Of a stretch of 64,000 bases of DNA, positions 42,809 to 50,705 are shown in pieces. Below the pieces are notes generated by a model that saw nothing but the letters and a program-made list of their open reading frames with translations, was not told the DNA's origin and searched no databases. The position numbers and the translations under genes are program-made. Each line of letters starts with the position of its first letter. The first letter of the stretch is position 1. Origin of the DNA: CAZPNX01 sp964588285 (GTDB lineage: Bacteria > Edwardsbacteria > AC1 > EtOH8); NCBI GenBank assembly GCA_964588285.1, contig CAZPNX010000002.1:115834-179833 (forward strand). Direction: 5' to 3'.

Positions 42809-44101
42809 ATGAGGCAAGAGATGAAGAATTCCATCGCTATAGTCCTGGCTCTATTGTCGATCGCCCTGTCCGCCACGGCCTCGCCCGTCCTGGTGGCCAG
42901 GATGGAGGGTCCCATCAGCCCGGTGTCGGCCCGGTTCCTGGCCGGGGCGGTGGACCGCGCCAACCGCAAGGACGCCGCCTGCCTGGTGATCATGATGGAC
43001 ACGCCCGGCGGCCTGGATGAGTCCATGCGCCAGGTGATAAAAAAGATCATGGCCTCCGAGGTCCCGGTGGTGGTCTATGTGGCCCCCCAGGGCTCGCGGG
43101 CGGCCTCGGCCGGCGCCTTCATCACCCTCTCGGCCCACGTGGCCGCCATGGCCCCGGGCACCAGCATCGGCGCCGCCCACCCGGTGTCCATCGGCCAGGG
43201 CGGAACTCAGGACTCCACCATGGCCGGCAAGGTCACCAACGACGCCGCCGCCTACATCCGCTCCATTGCCGAAAAGCGTGGCCGGGACGTGGCCTGGGCC
43301 GACTCGGCCGTCCGCCGCAGCGTCTCCCTGTCCGAGACCGAGGCCTTAAAGCGAAAAGTGATCGACCTGGTGGCCCCGGACCTGGAAGCCCTGATGGACT
43401 CGCTGGAGGGACGCCGGGTCCTGGTCGGCGGCGACACCCTGACCCTGGCGGTGCGCGGGGCGGAGCGGGTTGAGATCGCCATGACCTGGCGCGATCGGTT
43501 TTTGGCCGGCATTGCCAACCCCAACATCGCCTACATTCTTTTCATGATCGGCCTGCTGGGCCTGTACTTCGAGTTCTCCAACCCCGGCGCCGTCCTGCCC
43601 GGCGTGGCCGGGGCCATCTCGCTTATCCTGGCCTTCTTCGCCTTCCAAACCCTGCCGGTGAACGTGGCCGGCATCCTCTTGATCCTGCTGTCCATCGTCC
43701 TCTTCATCCTGGACGTCAAGGCCGCCACCCACGGAATCTTAAGCATAGGAGGCGTCATCGCCATGTTCATCGGATCGGTCATGCTTTTTCAGACCCCGGA
43801 CCCGGCCATGCGGGTCTCCCTGCAGGTCATCATCCCGGTGGTGCTGGCCTGCGCCGCTTTCTTCATCATCGGGGTCTGGCTGTCGGTTCGGGCCCTGGGC
43901 CGCAAGCCGGTGACCGGCGACAAGGGCCTGCTGTGGCAGGAGGGCGATGCCCGCACCGAGATCACCCGGAACGGCGGCTCGGCCTTCGTGGCCGGCGCCC
44001 ACTGGGAGGCCTGGTCCAACTACACCATACCCAAAGGTGCCAAAGTCAAGGTGGTGGATGTAAAAGGCATGAAGATCAAAGTCGAGGAGCTTCGTGACTG
44101 A
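42809..44101 (+). CDS. NfeD-family membrane serine protease
   Basis: 430 residues, long form of NfeD. A signal peptide (IAIVLALLSIALSATASP) leads to a ClpP-like domain with a serine in GSRAASAGAFI (about 97) and its lysine later, then four membrane helices (about 235-350) and a C-terminal OB-fold (AKVKVVDVKGMKIKVEEL). ATG 42809 or 42821 may start it. Long NfeD proteins cleave stomatin; the stomatin gene lies 490 bases downstream, with a four-helix-bundle gene between them. Confidence 0.9.
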   Translation: MRQEMKNSIAIVLALLSIALSATASPVLVARMEGPISPVSARFLAGAVDRANRKDAACLVIMMDTPGGLDESMRQVIKKIMASEVPVVVYVAPQGSRAASAGAFITLSAHVAAMAPGTSIGAAHPVSIGQGGTQDSTMAGKVTNDAAAYIRSIAEKRGRDVAWADSAVRRSVSLSETEALKRKVIDLVAPDLEALMDSLEGRRVLVGGDTLTLAVRGAERVEIAMTWRDRFLAGIANPNIAYILFMIGLLGLYFEFSNPGAVLPGVAGAISLILAFFAFQTLPVNVAGILLILLSIVLFILDVKAATHGILSIGGVIAMFIGSVMLFQTPDPAMRVSLQVIIPVVLACAAFFIIGVWLSVRALGRKPVTGDKGLLWQEGDARTEITRNGGSAFVAGAHWEAWSNYTIPKGAKVKVVDVKGMKIKVEELRD

Positions 44102-44110
44102 TTTTCTTGA

Positions 44111-44142
44111 CAGGGTCAAGGATAAAGGGTTAAGGGGCAAGC
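44111..44142. repeat. left flank of the four-helix-bundle cassette
   Basis: Contains AGGGTCAAGGATAAAGGGTT, matching in inverted orientation the CTTGACCC/TTAACCCT repeats on the right flank (44525-44557). Confidence 0.55.
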
Positions 44143-44148
44143 GACGAC

Positions 44149-44511
44149 ATGCTTAACAGCTTCCGGAACCTGATCGTCTGGCAGAAATCATACGCCCTCT
44201 GCTTGTTGGTTTACAGGTATACCCGGGACTTCCCGGAAAACGAGGAATTCGGCCTGGTTTCACAGCTCCGCCGCTCAGCCGTTTCGGTTCCCTCCAATAT
44301 CGCCGAAGGATACAACCGTAAAACCAAGAAGGAATACATCCAGTTCCTTTACACATCCTCAGGCTCCCTTGGCGAACTACAGACGCAATTGATGATATCC
44401 CACGATATCGGATATCTCGACGACACTAGATACGGAGAAATGTATGACCTATCCATCGAAGTAGACAAAATGCTGAACAAATTGATAGAATCATTGCTGA
44501 ACAGAACTTAG
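44149..44511 (+). CDS. four-helix-bundle (S23/IVP-type) protein
   Basis: 120 residues with the full family pattern: RNLIVWQKSYALCLLVYRYT, EFGLVSQLRRSAVSVPSNIA, EYIQFLYTSSGSLGELQTQL. Members were first found in 23S rRNA intervening sequences but are widely scattered as single genes of unknown function. It interrupts the nfeD-stomatin pair and is flanked by inverted copies of a motif (CTTGACCCT...TTAACCCT) on both sides. It therefore appears to be an insertion cassette. Confidence 0.88.
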   Translation: MLNSFRNLIVWQKSYALCLLVYRYTRDFPENEEFGLVSQLRRSAVSVPSNIAEGYNRKTKKEYIQFLYTSSGSLGELQTQLMISHDIGYLDDTRYGEMYDLSIEVDKMLNKLIESLLNRT

Positions 44512-44524
44512 CGCTACCGAAAAT

Positions 44525-44557
44525 GACTTGACCCTTGACCCTTGACCCTTAACCCTA
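44525..44557. repeat. right flank of the four-helix-bundle cassette
   Basis: Three tandem CTTGACC-type units followed by CTTAACCCTAG; inverted relative to the left flank at 44111-44142. Confidence 0.55.
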
Positions 44558-44588
44558 GTAAAAAAACAAATAGCAAAGGAGCCAAAAC

Positions 44589-45350
44589 ATGTTCGGTCCC
44601 ATCATCTTCATCCTCTTCGTCCTCTTCATCCTGGTCAACACCATCAAGATCCTGAGGGAGTACGAGCGGGGCGTGGTCTTCCGCCTGGGCCGCTACGTCG
44701 GCACCCGGGGGCCCGGCCTGATCCTGCTCATCCCCCTGTTCGAAAAGATGGTCAAGGTCTCCCTGCGCACCATCGCCCTGGACGTGCCGCCCCAGGAGGT
44801 CATCACCAAGGACAACGTCTCCATCAAGGTCAACGCGGTCATGTATTTCCAGGTGTTCATCCCGGAGAAGGCGGTGATCGCTGTCGAGGACTACATGTAC
44901 GCCACCTCCCAGATGGGCCAGACCACCCTGCGCTCCATCCTGGGCGAGCACGAGCTGGACGACCTGCTCTCCAACCGGGAGAAGATCAACCAGATGCTGC
45001 AGAAGGTGATCGACGAGCGCACCGACCCCTGGGGCGTCAAGGTGACCGCGGTCGAGGTCAAGGACGTGGACCTGCCCGAGGGCATGCGCCGGGCCATGGC
45101 CAAACAGGCCGAGGCCGAGCGGGAGAGAAGGGCCAAGATCATCCACGCCGACGGGGAGTTCCAGGCCTCGTCCAAGCTCAAGGAGGCGGCTTCGGTCATG
45201 GCCTCGGAGCCGGTGACCGTCCAGCTGCGCTACCTGCAGACCCTGACCGAGATCGCGGTGGAAAAGAACAGCACCATCATCTTCCCCCTGCCCATCGAGT
45301 TCATGAAGTACTTCACCCAGATAATCGATAGAAACGAGAAGAAGGCATAA
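44589..45350 (+). CDS. stomatin/SPFH (band 7) membrane protein
   Basis: 253 residues. An N-terminal membrane helix (PIIFILFVLFILVNTIKI) leads to the SPFH domain (YERGVVFRLGRYVGTRGPGL, LDVPPQEVITKDNVSIKVNA) and an alanine/glutamate-rich coiled coil (AKQAEAERERRAKIIHADGE). Such proteins oligomerise on the inner membrane and are substrates and partners of NfeD. Site AAAGGAG precedes the ATG. It ends at a strong terminator. Confidence 0.93.
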   Translation: MFGPIIFILFVLFILVNTIKILREYERGVVFRLGRYVGTRGPGLILLIPLFEKMVKVSLRTIALDVPPQEVITKDNVSIKVNAVMYFQVFIPEKAVIAVEDYMYATSQMGQTTLRSILGEHELDDLLSNREKINQMLQKVIDERTDPWGVKVTAVEVKDVDLPEGMRRAMAKQAEAERERRAKIIHADGEFQASSKLKEAASVMASEPVTVQLRYLQTLTEIAVEKNSTIIFPLPIEFMKYFTQIIDRNEKKA

Positions 45351-45363
45351 AACGGAAAAAAGG

Positions 45364-45394
45364 AAGCGGCGGCCATAAGGCCGCCGCTTTTTTA
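45364..45394 (+). terminator. intrinsic terminator after the stomatin gene
   Basis: Stem AAGCGGCGGCC/GGCCGCCGCTT with a four-base loop, followed by a T run. Confidence 0.9.
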
Positions 45395-45445
45395 GTTGCT
45401 TTTTTAACGGATTGTTACTATAATTTCAACTATGCCGATGGTTCT

Positions 45446-46105
45446 TTAATACCTATGGGCCCGGAACTCCCCCTCCTCCCAGGACAGCAGCAGAAAGATG
45501 GTATAGGGGGAAAACTGGCCCTCCAGACTGCAGCGTTCGATGGCCCCTTCCTTGACGTAGATGCAGCCCTGCTGGCCGTTGGGGTGTTCCAGATCAATGT
45601 GGCCGCTCCAGGCGCCGATGAAGAACATGTCCAGTATCTTGAAGATGCTGATCCGGGACAGGTCGCCCTCGAAGTCCTTGGCCTTGCGCTCCAGCATCTG
45701 CCGGGCTTTGGCCGAAAACTTGAGCCGCAGGTCGACCGCCTTGAACAACTCCTCCTTCTTCATGGGCTTGACGAGGTACTTGGCCGCCCCGACGGCGTAG
45801 CCGTGGATCATGCTGGCCAGATCGGCCTTGGCCGAGAGCAAAATCACCGGGATGTGCCACAGCTCGGGATGCCTTTTGAGGTTGCGGCACAGTTCATAGC
45901 CGTCCATCAGGGGCATCATGATGTCCGAAAGCACCAGGTCCGGCTTGGTCTGCCAGGCGATGGCCAGGGCCTCCTGGCCGTTGGCGGCCTTGATCACCTG
46001 ATAGCCCTGGGCCTTGAGTTGAAACTCTATCAGGCGGGCCATGTTGGCCTCGTCCTCGACCACCAGTACGGTGTAGCTTTCGCCTGAATTGTTCATATCG
46101 TTCAT
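45446..46105 (-). CDS. response regulator with PATAN/DUF4388-like output domain
   Basis: 219 residues from ATG 46105. The receiver domain has DE acidic residues (VVEDEANMA), the phospho-acceptor aspartate in LVLSDIMMP and lysine in KYLVKPMKK. The rest (about 140-219; FKILDMFFIGAWSGHIDLEH) resembles DUF4388, a signalling domain lacking DNA-binding motifs, so output is likely protein-protein. The cognate kinase is not in the window. A second ATG at 46096 better fits the promoter-predicted start. The frame extends to a TTG at 46135 that is part of the -35 box. Confidence 0.85.
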   Translation of the reverse strand: MNDMNNSGESYTVLVVEDEANMARLIEFQLKAQGYQVIKAANGQEALAIAWQTKPDLVLSDIMMPLMDGYELCRNLKRHPELWHIPVILLSAKADLASMIHGYAVGAAKYLVKPMKKEELFKAVDLRLKFSAKARQMLERKAKDFEGDLSRISIFKILDMFFIGAWSGHIDLEHPNGQQGCIYVKEGAIERCSLEGQFSPYTIFLLLSWEEGEFRAHRY

Positions 46106-46106
46106 T

Positions 46107-46135
46107 AGTATATAAGAAATCCGAGCGTTTTTCAA
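46107..46135 (-). promoter_or_regulatory. promoter of the response regulator gene
   Basis: TTGAAA at 46130-46135, 17-base spacer, TATACT at 46107-46112. The first ATG follows after one base, so translation probably starts on a leaderless or near-leaderless mRNA. Confidence 0.55.
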
Positions 46136-46165
46136 CCAATTTATCGGCTAGCAGAACTTTTCGAC

Positions 46166-46726
46166 ATGAGCCGTCCGGTCTATCATCCTGAACGCAATCT
46201 CCGCGGTATTCTTCTCTGGCAGGCGGCCGGTTTCCTCTTCATCGTGGCCGCCGGCTCGCTGTTCCACTTCTTCTACGGCTGGTTCGGGCCGTCCAAGCTG
46301 CTGGCCGCCGTCTTCCCGGTCAACGAAAGCGTCTGGGAGCATCTCAAGCTGGGTTACTGGTCCCTGGTCCTTTTCACTGCGGTGCAATCGCTGGCCATGC
46401 GCTGGCGGGCGGCCAACTTCTGGGGGGCGGCCGGCATCGGCATCATCATTTTGCAGGGGACGATCCTGGCGGTCTTCTACTCCTACACCCCGGCCACCGG
46501 CCATCCCGTCCTGGCGGTGGACATCGGCTCCTATGTCCTGGGCGCCCTGCTCTGCCAGTCGCTAAGTTTCTGGATACTGGCCAAATCGCGCCCCTCCCGC
46601 CCCTTCAACAAGCTGGGGATCTGGATACTGGTCCTTCACGGGCTGGCCCTGGTCATATTCACCTTCGCCACCCCGCGCCTGCCGATATTCATGAACGGCC
46701 GGACCGGGACGTACGGGATACCCTGA
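46166..46726 (+). CDS. DUF6512-like membrane protein
   Basis: 186 residues, about five membrane helices (first ILLWQAAGFLFIVAAGSLFH). The motif VFPVNESVWEHLKLGYW between helices one and two is the mark of DUF6512 family proteins of unknown function. No clear partner gene. It is divergent from the response regulator with 60 bases between starts. Confidence 0.75.
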   Translation: MSRPVYHPERNLRGILLWQAAGFLFIVAAGSLFHFFYGWFGPSKLLAAVFPVNESVWEHLKLGYWSLVLFTAVQSLAMRWRAANFWGAAGIGIIILQGTILAVFYSYTPATGHPVLAVDIGSYVLGALLCQSLSFWILAKSRPSRPFNKLGIWILVLHGLALVIFTFATPRLPIFMNGRTGTYGIP

Positions 46727-46768
46727 TGTCAGGCTGAGCGGAGTTGAAGCCTGACAGCCAAGAAACGC

Positions 46769-47089
46769 ATGGGCCAAGAAAAAACAATTGGTTTTTCGGA
46801 ACTGGTGCGCTCTGCCGTCAAGCGCGTGCCCCGCGGACGGGTGGCCACCTACGGGCAGATAGCCAAAATCGCCGGCACCCCCCGGGCGGTGCGCGGTGTA
46901 GTCTGGATCCTCCACTCCAGCTCGGGCAAGCACAGCCTGCCATGGCACCGGGTCATCAATTCGAAAGGCATCATCGCCCTGAAACATGGCGCCGGCTTCG
47001 AGGAGCAGGTGATGCGCCTGGTGGACGAGGGGGTAAAAGTAGGAAAGAATGGTGAGATCGACCTCAAGAGATACCAATGGAAGCCTTGA
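46769..47089 (+). CDS. alkyltransferase-like (ATL) protein
   Basis: 106 residues homologous to the C-terminal domain of O6-alkylguanine methyltransferase (VPRGRVATYGQIAKIAG). The active-site PCHRV is replaced by PWHRV, so it cannot accept alkyl groups. ATL proteins bind O6-alkylguanine and recruit nucleotide excision repair. It overlaps the following DNA alkylation repair gene by 13 bases, giving a two-gene alkylation damage unit. Confidence 0.93.
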   Translation: MGQEKTIGFSELVRSAVKRVPRGRVATYGQIAKIAGTPRAVRGVVWILHSSSGKHSLPWHRVINSKGIIALKHGAGFEEQVMRLVDEGVKVGKNGEIDLKRYQWKP

Positions 47090-47802
47090 TATCTAAGTCG
47101 TTCATCCCCGGAATTCGGCATCAGCTCCTTCAGAAGGTCGAGCTCAAATACAGGGAGGGCATCACCCATTTCTTCAGGGGCGACCCGGTCAAGTTCCATG
47201 GGGTGCGCACGCCCCACGTCCGGGCCGTTTCCGCCGAAGCCTTCAAGGCTATCAAGGAAGCGGACAAGGGTGAGGTTTGGGCTCTTTGCGACCGGCTGCT
47301 GGAGAGCGGCTACGGCGAGGAACGCACCATCGCCTTCGACTGGGCCTGGCGTCTGCGCCGCAGTCTTGAGCCCTCAGACTTCAAATATTTTGAGCGCTGG
47401 CTTACAAAATATTGCCGGGACTGGGCAGGGGTGGACGACCTCTCCTGCCACCCGTTGGGCTATCTCCTATACAAATTCCCGGAGCTCCTCCCCCGCCTGG
47501 CCCCATGGAGGCGCTCCCCCAAGTGGCACCTGCGCCGGGCCTCGGCCGTGGCCTTGATCTATTTGATGCGGAGGGAAAAGCAGCTCGATTTGGTCTTAAA
47601 GACATCCGACGCCCTGCTGATGGACGAGCACGACCTGGTGCAGAAGGGCTATGGGTGGCTCCTTAAGGAAGCGACTAAACACTATCCAAAGATAGTGTTC
47701 GATTACGTCTTGAAGCACAAGGGCAAGATGCCCCGCACCGCCCTGCGATACGCCATCGAGAAGCTGCCGGCGGGGTGGAAGCGGCAAGCGATGGCCCGAT
47801 AA
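47077..47802 (+). CDS. AlkD-like DNA alkylation repair glycosylase
   Basis: 241 residues of HEAT-like helical repeats (HGVRTPHVRAVSAEAFKAIK, LGYLLYKFPELLPRLAPWRR, KWHLRRASAVALIYLMRREK) matching the DNA_alkylation family. AlkD enzymes remove N3- and N7-alkylpurines without flipping the base. The ATG lies inside the end of the ATL gene. Catalytic aspartate and tryptophans are plausible at WHLRRASA and nearby DLSC but not certain by eye. Confidence 0.88.
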   Translation: MEALISKSFIPGIRHQLLQKVELKYREGITHFFRGDPVKFHGVRTPHVRAVSAEAFKAIKEADKGEVWALCDRLLESGYGEERTIAFDWAWRLRRSLEPSDFKYFERWLTKYCRDWAGVDDLSCHPLGYLLYKFPELLPRLAPWRRSPKWHLRRASAVALIYLMRREKQLDLVLKTSDALLMDEHDLVQKGYGWLLKEATKHYPKIVFDYVLKHKGKMPRTALRYAIEKLPAGWKRQAMAR

Positions 47803-47809
47803 CTACGAA

Positions 47810-47909
47810 ACGTCATGCTGAGGGGGCCCCTTGCCTCACCCATTAAGCATCTACTTTATTTACCAGATCCTTCGGAAGCCGGGTATGATGCCATTCTCAG
47901 GATGATGTC
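47810..47909. repeat. interspersed repeat family ACGTCATTCTGAG, copy 2
   Basis: Starts ACGTCATGCTGAG and ends CTCAGGATGATGTC, with AGATCCTTCGGAAGCCGGG inside, as in the copies at 41841 and 50196. Confidence 0.7.
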
Positions 47910-47931
47910 AAGAAAAAGATAGGAGACCGCC

Positions 47932-49413
47932 ATGCTGGAGATGATCGACCTCAAGAAAAAGCTCTCCAAGGCCCATTACAAAAAGACCATGGTGGGACTG
48001 GAGCGCCGGATCAACGAACTTCAGCGGGCTTGCAAGGACGCTGGAATACCCACCATCCTCGTCTTCGAGGGGCTGGAGGCGGCCGGCAAGGGAACCTGCA
48101 TCAACAAGCTGATGCAGCCTTTAGACCCGCGCGGCTTCAAGGTCCACCCCGTCCACCCGCCCACCGAAATCGAGCGCTTCTGGCCCTCCCTCATCCGCTT
48201 CTGGAAGCTGCTGCCGGCCCGGGGCCGGCTGGCCATCTTCGACCACAGCTGGTACGAGGAGGTGATGGCCGCCCGGGTGCGGGGAGAGTCCTCCCAGTCC
48301 AAGTGGCAACGGGCCCTGGACGAGATCCTGGCCTTCGAACGCATGCAGGCCGACGACGGCGCGGTCATCGTCAAGTTCTGGATGCACATCAGCAAGAAGG
48401 AGCAGGCCAAGCGCTTCAAGGAGATGGAATCCAACAAGGCCCTTAGGTGGAAGATAGGCAAGCAGGAGTGGAAGCAGCACGACGACTACGGCAAGCACAT
48501 CAAGGCGGCCGAGGAGATGATGGAGCGAACCAGCACCGCTCGGGCTCCCTGGATAATAGTGGAGTCGCACGACCGCCGCTTTGCCACCGTCAAGGTCTTC
48601 GAGACGATGATATCGACCTGGGAGGCGGCCCTGGAAACTTCTCGACTGCGCTCGAAGACCGCTGAAGCCAAAAAATCACCGGACAAGATGGTCCCCCGCA
48701 ACGTCACCGTGCTCTCCAAGCTGGACATGACCCAGAAGTTGTCCCGGGCCGAGTACGAGAAGCAGGTGGACAAACTTCAGGATAGGCTGCGGGAGCTGGA
48801 GCACATCATCTACGCCAAGCGCATCCCGGTGGTCATTTGCTACGAGGGCTGCGACGCCGCCGGCAAGGGCGGCAACATCAAGCGCATCGTGGGCAACCTC
48901 GACCCGCGCGGCTTCGAGGTCATCCCCATCGCCGCCCCCACCAAGGAGGAGCTGGCCCACCACTATCTGTGGCGCTTCGCCAACTGCATTCCCAAGGCCG
49001 GGCACATCACCATTTTCGACCGCACCTGGTACGGCCGGGTGATGGTGGAGCGCATCGAGGGCTTCTGCACGCAGGAAGCCTGGCAGAGGGCCTACCGGGA
49101 GATCAACGAGTTCGAGGCCCACCTGGCCGGCTATGGCACGGTCATCGTCAAGTTCTGGCTGCACATCGACCAGGCCGAGCAGCTGCGCCGCTTCAAGGAG
49201 CGCCAGCGCCTCAAGTGGAAGCAGTGGAAGCTGACCGACGAGGACTGGCGCAACCGCCAGAAGTGGCCGTTATACGAGGCGGCCATCAACGACATGCTGG
49301 CCAACACCAGCACCAGCTACGCGCCCTGGACCATCATCGAGGCCAACGACAAGCTGTTCGCCCGCATCAAGGCGCTGAGGACGGTGGTCAAAGCGATAGA
49401 GAGCAAGCTGTGA
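47932..49413 (+). CDS. pap: polyphosphate:AMP phosphotransferase (two-domain PPK2, class II)
   Basis: 493 residues, two fused PPK2 domains. The N-terminal one has Walker A GLEAAGKGTC and Walker B FDHSWYEEV. The C-terminal one has GCDAAGKGGN and FDRTWYGRV, each with lid residues. Class II enzymes use polyphosphate to convert AMP to ADP. The N-terminal copy is usually inactive or structural in this type. GATAGGAGA precedes the ATG. It lies after an intergenic repeat and before radC. Confidence 0.92.
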   Translation: MLEMIDLKKKLSKAHYKKTMVGLERRINELQRACKDAGIPTILVFEGLEAAGKGTCINKLMQPLDPRGFKVHPVHPPTEIERFWPSLIRFWKLLPARGRLAIFDHSWYEEVMAARVRGESSQSKWQRALDEILAFERMQADDGAVIVKFWMHISKKEQAKRFKEMESNKALRWKIGKQEWKQHDDYGKHIKAAEEMMERTSTARAPWIIVESHDRRFATVKVFETMISTWEAALETSRLRSKTAEAKKSPDKMVPRNVTVLSKLDMTQKLSRAEYEKQVDKLQDRLRELEHIIYAKRIPVVICYEGCDAAGKGGNIKRIVGNLDPRGFEVIPIAAPTKEELAHHYLWRFANCIPKAGHITIFDRTWYGRVMVERIEGFCTQEAWQRAYREINEFEAHLAGYGTVIVKFWLHIDQAEQLRRFKERQRLKWKQWKLTDEDWRNRQKWPLYEAAINDMLANTSTSYAPWTIIEANDKLFARIKALRTVVKAIESKL

Positions 49414-49506
49414 TCATCATTGTCATTGCCGCGCAGGCGGGAATTCAGACAGATTACCGAAAAGAGACCGTGGATTCCCGCTTTCGCGAGGATGACAGGA
49501 AAAAGA

Positions 49507-50187
49507 ATGCCGGCAGATAAGGACCAACTCGGCCACCGCCGTCGCCTGCGGGACAAGTTCCTCGGGGCGGGAGCCTCCAGTCTGCACGACTACGAGCTGG
49601 TGGAGCTGCTGCTGACCTTCTCCATACCCCGCCGCGACGTCAAGCCGGCCGCCAAGTCGCTGCTCAAACGCTTTGGCAGCCTGCAGGGCCTGTTAGACGC
49701 GGACCCGACCGAGATCGCTAAAGTGCCCGGAGTGGGGTCGGCCAGCTCCCTCTTGATCAAATTGGCCAAGGAGCTTAACTGCCGCTCGCTGGCACGCCAA
49801 ATGAAGGGCCAGGACGCCCTCTCCTCGCCCAAGGCGGTGCTGGACTTCGCTCGGGCGGCCCTGGCCGGGCATGGCTCCGAGTGCTTCATGGCCGTCTTCC
49901 TCAACGCCAAGAACAGGGTGCTGGATCACCGGATTATCCACGAGGGGACCATCGACCACGCCATCGTCTATCCCCGAAGGATAATCGAGCAGGCCCTGGC
50001 CGCCCGGGCTGCCGGCCTGATCCTGGTGCACAACCACCCCAGCGGCGACCCCGCTCCCTCTGACGAGGACCTCCGGTTGACCAGGTCGATCCAGGAGGCG
50101 GCCCGGCCTCTGGATATCCGGGTGTTGGACCACATCATCGTGGGACGCCAGGGGTATTGCAGCTTTGCGGAAAAAAAGATCCTATAA
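49507..50187 (+). CDS. radC: RadC-family JAB1 protein
   Basis: 226 residues. An N-terminal helix-hairpin-helix part (LHDYELVELLLTFSIPRRDV, KVPGVGSASSLL) is followed by a JAB/MPN domain with the metal motif HNHPSGDPAPSDED near residue 175. The role is unresolved despite the name; a DNA-repair function is doubtful. I start at ATG 49507; the frame upstream to 49420 runs through intergenic repeat-like sequence. Confidence 0.92.
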   Translation: MPADKDQLGHRRRLRDKFLGAGASSLHDYELVELLLTFSIPRRDVKPAAKSLLKRFGSLQGLLDADPTEIAKVPGVGSASSLLIKLAKELNCRSLARQMKGQDALSSPKAVLDFARAALAGHGSECFMAVFLNAKNRVLDHRIIHEGTIDHAIVYPRRIIEQALAARAAGLILVHNHPSGDPAPSDEDLRLTRSIQEAARPLDIRVLDHIIVGRQGYCSFAEKKIL

Positions 50188-50195
50188 CTAAACAA

Positions 50196-50293
50196 ACGTC
50201 ATTCTGAGACAGACATCCTGCCTTGCTGTTGAAGAATCTGGCTTTGGGCAGATCCTTCGGAGGCAAGGCATAGAGCCGCCCTCAGGATGACAT
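50196..50293. repeat. interspersed repeat family ACGTCATTCTGAG, copy 3
   Basis: Starts ACGTCATTCTGAG and ends CTCAGGATGACATC, with GAAGAATCT and CAGATCCTTCGG inside. Confidence 0.72.
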
Positions 50294-50305
50294 CCCAAAG
50301 AGAAT

Positions 50306-50686
50306 ATGCCTATCATCAGCATCAAAACACTGCCTTTAGACGAGGACGAGGTGCGCACCCCGGACATCCTCAAGAAGCTGTGCACCGCCGTCTCCCAGGA
50401 GCTGAACTACAAGCCCAACCATGTCTGGGCCACCTGGGAATTCATCGCTCCCCATCTCTATACTGTGGGCAACTACTCGGTACCCTTTCAGCCCCAGAGC
50501 ACCCACGGACCCCTGGTTCGGGTGGTGGCGTTCGAGGGCAAGTCCAAAAAGGAGATAGACGCCCTGCTCCATATCATCGCCCGGGTGCTGTCCCAGGAGC
50601 TGAAGGTGGATCTCTCCAACATTTTTATCGAGTACGCCGAGGCCCGCTCCGGCAAAGTCTACGACGGCGGCCAGGTGGTGTATTGA
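50306..50686 (+). CDS. tautomerase/MIF-superfamily protein
   Basis: 126 residues beginning MPIISIKTLPLDEDE; the proline exposed after removal of Met is the catalytic base of the tautomerase superfamily. The single-subunit length is about twice 4-oxalocrotonate tautomerase. The rest (EIDALLHIIARVLSQEL, VDLSNIFIEYAEA) fits an alpha/beta repeat. Substrate unknown. Followed 19 bases later by the ABC1 kinase gene. Confidence 0.7.
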   Translation: MPIISIKTLPLDEDEVRTPDILKKLCTAVSQELNYKPNHVWATWEFIAPHLYTVGNYSVPFQPQSTHGPLVRVVAFEGKSKKEIDALLHIIARVLSQELKVDLSNIFIEYAEARSGKVYDGGQVVY

Positions 50687-50705
50687 CCAGGGTGGCGAGC
50701 CGGCC

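Noticed and set aside
44149..44511. Intervening sequence of 23S rRNA
   Set aside because: The S23-type gene is not inside an rRNA; no rRNA sequence is present in the window.
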